Part shown: one piece after another, positions 61,937 to 64,000 of the stretch
Layout of the letters: each line of letters begins with the position of its first letter
Position numbering within the stretch: the first letter of the stretch is position 1
NCBI RefSeq assembly: GCF_001187725.1
Contig: NZ_LGIQ01000007.1
Location: forward strand, 494,324-558,323
Reading direction: 5' to 3'
Source of the DNA: Brevibacillus reuszeri
Lineage (GTDB): Bacteria; Bacillota; Bacilli; Brevibacillales; Brevibacillaceae
Length of the DNA: 64,000 nt
Notes under the pieces: generated by a model
Database searches by the model: none
The model's input: only the letters and a program-made list of their open reading frames with translations
Told to the model about the DNA's origin: nothing
Position numbers and translations under genes: made by a program

Positions 61937-62533
61937 ATGAGAAAAAGCAGAACACTGATGATGGGGACTTTGATTTTGGGAGGAGCATTGTTTGCACAAG
62001 CTGCCTGTGCAGAGGAAGCAGTTGTTCCTGCAACAGAGGCTTCTACTACGACAGCAGCACCGATCACTGCAGCAACACCTGTAAATCAGCCGAGTAGCCA
62101 AGCAACTGGCGGTTTTACAATGCCTAGCAAAGATGAGTACGTGATTATTGGTGGAAAACAGGGCAATGTAGTAGCTCCTGCATCTGGTTGGGTAGCAATG
62201 CCAGGTGAAGATCAATTTATCAGTGTGAATAGCTACCAAAACGTTCAAGCACCGGCAAGTGGTTGGATTTACTTGCCAGCAGAAGATCAATTCGTTTTCA
62301 TCGGGGACAAAACTCCTGTTTTTGCACCAGCATCTGGCTGGGCAGCGATGCCGGGTGAAGATGAATACATCGTGGTAACACCAAATTCTGCTCCAGTAGT
62401 AGCACCAGCATCTGGCTGGACAGCAATGCCAGGTGAAGATGAGAACGTTACAATTGGCCGCAATGCTACACAAGATATCGCCAATCGCACTGGCTGGTCC
62501 ATGATGCCTCCAGCAAATGATAACGACAAATAA
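61937..62533 (+). CDS. Exported protein with tandem 25-26 residue repeats
   Basis: A 198-residue protein. A signal peptide ends near ACAEEA. An Ala/Thr/Pro-rich linker follows (EASTTTAAPITAATPVNQP). Then come four full and two partial copies of a 25-26 residue repeat of the form SGWxAMPGEDxxVxI ending VxAPA; the first copy starts GGFTMPSKDEYVIIG and the last TGWSMMPP. Each unit has a Trp, a Pro-Gly turn and an acidic pair, suggesting a small beta unit. No family recognised. GGGAGTGTACACAT precedes the ATG. Confidence 0.8.
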   Translation: MRKSRTLMMGTLILGGALFAQAACAEEAVVPATEASTTTAAPITAATPVNQPSSQATGGFTMPSKDEYVIIGGKQGNVVAPASGWVAMPGEDQFISVNSYQNVQAPASGWIYLPAEDQFVFIGDKTPVFAPASGWAAMPGEDEYIVVTPNSAPVVAPASGWTAMPGEDENVTIGRNATQDIANRTGWSMMPPANDNDK

Positions 62534-62647
62534 GCATACAGCTTCAGGCGCTTTGCTCTTATGGAGTAAAGCGTCTTTTCATGTTTCAACAAGTAAAAAA
62601 GACACAAAAGAAGATTCGAGAATGGAAAGTCGATAAAATTAATTTTA

Positions 62648-62676
62648 TTGACTTTTTATGATTTATCAGTAAAAAT
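62648..62676 (+). promoter_or_regulatory. Predicted promoter of the aminopeptidase gene with MarR-like half-site
   Basis: TTGACT (62648-62653) is 17 bases before AAAAAT (62671-62676). The overlapping word CAGTAAAAATA (62667-62677) is identical to 61272-61282 within the first MarR palindrome. Confidence 0.35.
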
Positions 62677-62715
62677 ACATAAGGAATCAGAAAATTTAAA
62701 AAGGGTGTGTCATAG

Positions 62716-63831
62716 ATGAGAGACTCTCGATTAGAGCAATTGGCATATAACCTGGTAAACTATTCGGTACGAGTTCAACCGGGAGAGAAAGTTTTGATTA
62801 ACGCAAAAGGGGAGACACCTGAATTGGTTGCGGCTCTCGTACGCGAAATTTACAAAGCCGGCGGAAGCCCTTTTGTACAGGTGATTAATCCGGCATTGAG
62901 CCGTGAGCTGGCGATGAATTGCAACGAGGAGCAATTAAAAGTAATGGCACAAAGCGAGGTTGCCCTCATGGAACAAATGGATGGGTATATCGGAATCCGT
63001 GCAGCTAGCAATATCAATGAAATGGCGGATGTTCCAGGAGATAAGCTGGGGATGTATTCGCGTCTGTATGAATTGCCTGTCTTGAATGTTCGCGTACCAC
63101 ACACGAAATGGGTCGTATTGCGTTATCCAAACCCATCCATGGCTCAGTTGGCGAACATGTCGACAGCAGCCTTTGAAGATTTTTATTTCCAGGTTTGTAA
63201 TCTTGATTACGCAAAAATGGACAAAGCCATGGATAGCTTGGTAGATTTGATGAATCGTACGGATAAAGTACGCTTGGTAGGTCCTGAAACCGATCTGACA
63301 TTCTCTATCAAGGATATTCCGGCTGTGAAATGCGCGGGTCTTCGCAACATTCCGGATGGCGAGGTATACACCGCTCCTGTGAAGGATTCTGTTAACGGTA
63401 CGATTACGCACAATGCCCCTACACCTTACCACGGCTTTACTTTTGAAAATGTACGCCTGACGTTCAAAGACGGTAAAATTGTAGAGGCAACGGCGAACGA
63501 TACAAAACGACTCAACGAGATACTTGATACAGATGAGGGTGCACGATTCATTGGAGAATTTGCGATTGGGGTAAATCCTTTCATCCGCAATCCGATGAAA
63601 GATATTTTGTTTGACGAGAAAATTGATGGCAGCTTTCACTTTACGCCTGGTCAGTGCTATGACGAAGCTTACAATGGCAATAAATCGTCTGTGCACTGGG
63701 ACATGGTATCGATACAACGCCCAGATTGGGGCGGCGGAGAAATCTGGTTTGACGACGTGCTGATCCGAAAAGACGGTCATTTTGTGATTCCAGAGCTTGA
63801 ATGCCTCAATCCCGAACAGCTAAAAGCCTAA
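62716..63831 (+). CDS. Aminopeptidase, M29 family (thermophilic metalloaminopeptidase type)
   Basis: A 371-residue cytosolic metallo-aminopeptidase like AmpS/AmpT. The family pattern is visible: LVNYSVRVQPGEKVLINAKG near the start, VLNVRVPHTKWVVLRYP near 130, then FIGEFAIGVNPFI (metal Glu) near 280, DEKIDGSFHFTPGQCYDEAY near 303 and SVHWDMVSIQRP near 330 (metal His/Asp). AAAAGGGTGTGTCATAG precedes the ATG. It removes N-terminal residues from peptides with broad specificity. Confidence 0.94.
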   Translation: MRDSRLEQLAYNLVNYSVRVQPGEKVLINAKGETPELVAALVREIYKAGGSPFVQVINPALSRELAMNCNEEQLKVMAQSEVALMEQMDGYIGIRAASNINEMADVPGDKLGMYSRLYELPVLNVRVPHTKWVVLRYPNPSMAQLANMSTAAFEDFYFQVCNLDYAKMDKAMDSLVDLMNRTDKVRLVGPETDLTFSIKDIPAVKCAGLRNIPDGEVYTAPVKDSVNGTITHNAPTPYHGFTFENVRLTFKDGKIVEATANDTKRLNEILDTDEGARFIGEFAIGVNPFIRNPMKDILFDEKIDGSFHFTPGQCYDEAYNGNKSSVHWDMVSIQRPDWGGGEIWFDDVLIRKDGHFVIPELECLNPEQLKA

Positions 63832-63840
63832 AGGAAAAAG

Positions 63841-64000
63841 CTACTGATCAAATTGCTTCAGCCTCTCAAGTGCGAGCTGCAAGTCCATTTCGAGCTGGAA
63901 GAGCATATGCAGATTGCTAGAGGTCATGATTGAGCGACGTGCGGCATGGTAGAGAATCGGCTTATTATGCTTGATAATGGTCATGATTTCTACGACAGGC
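63841..64000 (-). CDS. Hypothetical protein, C-terminal part (start outside window)
   Basis: An open frame of 52 codons runs from the window edge to a TAG stop at 63841 on the minus strand: EIMTIIKHNKPILYHAARRS, then IMTSSNLHMLFQLEMDLQLA and LERLKQFDQ. The sequence is helical, soluble and coding-like, and converges with the aminopeptidase gene nine bases away. The family is not recognised from this end alone. Confidence 0.6.
   Translation of the reverse strand, partial: PVVEIMTIIKHNKPILYHAARRSIMTSSNLHMLFQLEMDLQLALERLKQFDQ

Noticed and set aside
62141..62500. CRISPR-like or DNA-level repeat array
   Set aside because: The periodicity is about 75-78 bases and in frame with a protein repeat; there are no constant DNA repeats with unique spacers.

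Overview
The window reads as a chromosomal segment of an aerobic, spore-forming, low-to-medium G+C Firmicute, most probably Brevibacillus or a close Paenibacillaceae relative. Reasons: the order sdaAB-sdaAA-recG, strong AGGAGG-type ribosome binding sites with TTG and GTG starts, lipobox lipoproteins, Gram-positive GAAC-N4-GTTC LexA boxes, and sporulation genes (pdaA, nucB, cotS/cotSA-like, spoIIM-like). The genus is an inference from general knowledge, not a search result. No rRNA, tRNA, CRISPR array, insertion sequence or prophage was seen.

Layout. 1-6.0 kb: end of an unknown gene, serine dehydratase, RecG and a lipoprotein. 6.0-9.2 kb: VOC protein, AraC/GyrI regulator and a LexA-controlled Y-family polymerase with a small unknown partner. 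9.4-11.8 kb: an arginine/lysine-type decarboxylase and PsuG. 12.0-17.8 kb: quinol oxidase operon (subunits II, I, III, IV and heme O synthase) followed by a cytochrome c lipoprotein and SCO. 17.9-20.5 kb: MocR-type regulator, a second SOS unit (YolD-like) and a small unknown gene. 20.5-25.2 kb: a Fur box joined to the tail of a lost AraC gene, then two IrtA/IrtB-like ABC half-transporters and a decayed coding stretch.

25.3-32.9 kb: accessory transport and regulation: alpha/beta hydrolase, a TetR gene and a membrane-protein gene that share a palindromic operator, NucB-type nuclease, MFS and DMT transporters, LysR, a YwaF-like protein and two very small genes. 33.1-38.5 kb: a candidate uptake and hydrolysis cassette made of an unusual EIIC-like fusion, a GAF-PucR regulator and an M20 amidohydrolase. 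38.7-45.6 kb: Gmad2-like lipoprotein, aspartase, PdaA, an acidic protein and a SWIM-SNF2 helicase.

45.8-49.7 kb: spore coat cluster, with a CotS-like kinase fold carrying a long lysine-rich tail, CotSA and a coat-like protein. 49.9-56.8 kb: the conserved membrane-protein/DUF4129/DUF4350/MoxR/DUF58 cluster with SpoIIM and RDD proteins. 56.9-64.0 kb: coiled-coil membrane protein with phosphodiester glycosidase, epimerase, VanY-type peptidase, signal peptidase I, MarR, an exported repeat protein, an M29 aminopeptidase and one partial gene.

The most interesting items are the CotS-like protein with a histone-H1-like tail, the EIIC fusion cassette, the paired TetR operators, the split SOS mutagenesis genes, the exported 25-26 residue repeat protein, and the quinol oxidase operon that carries SCO although its subunit II has no CuA site.
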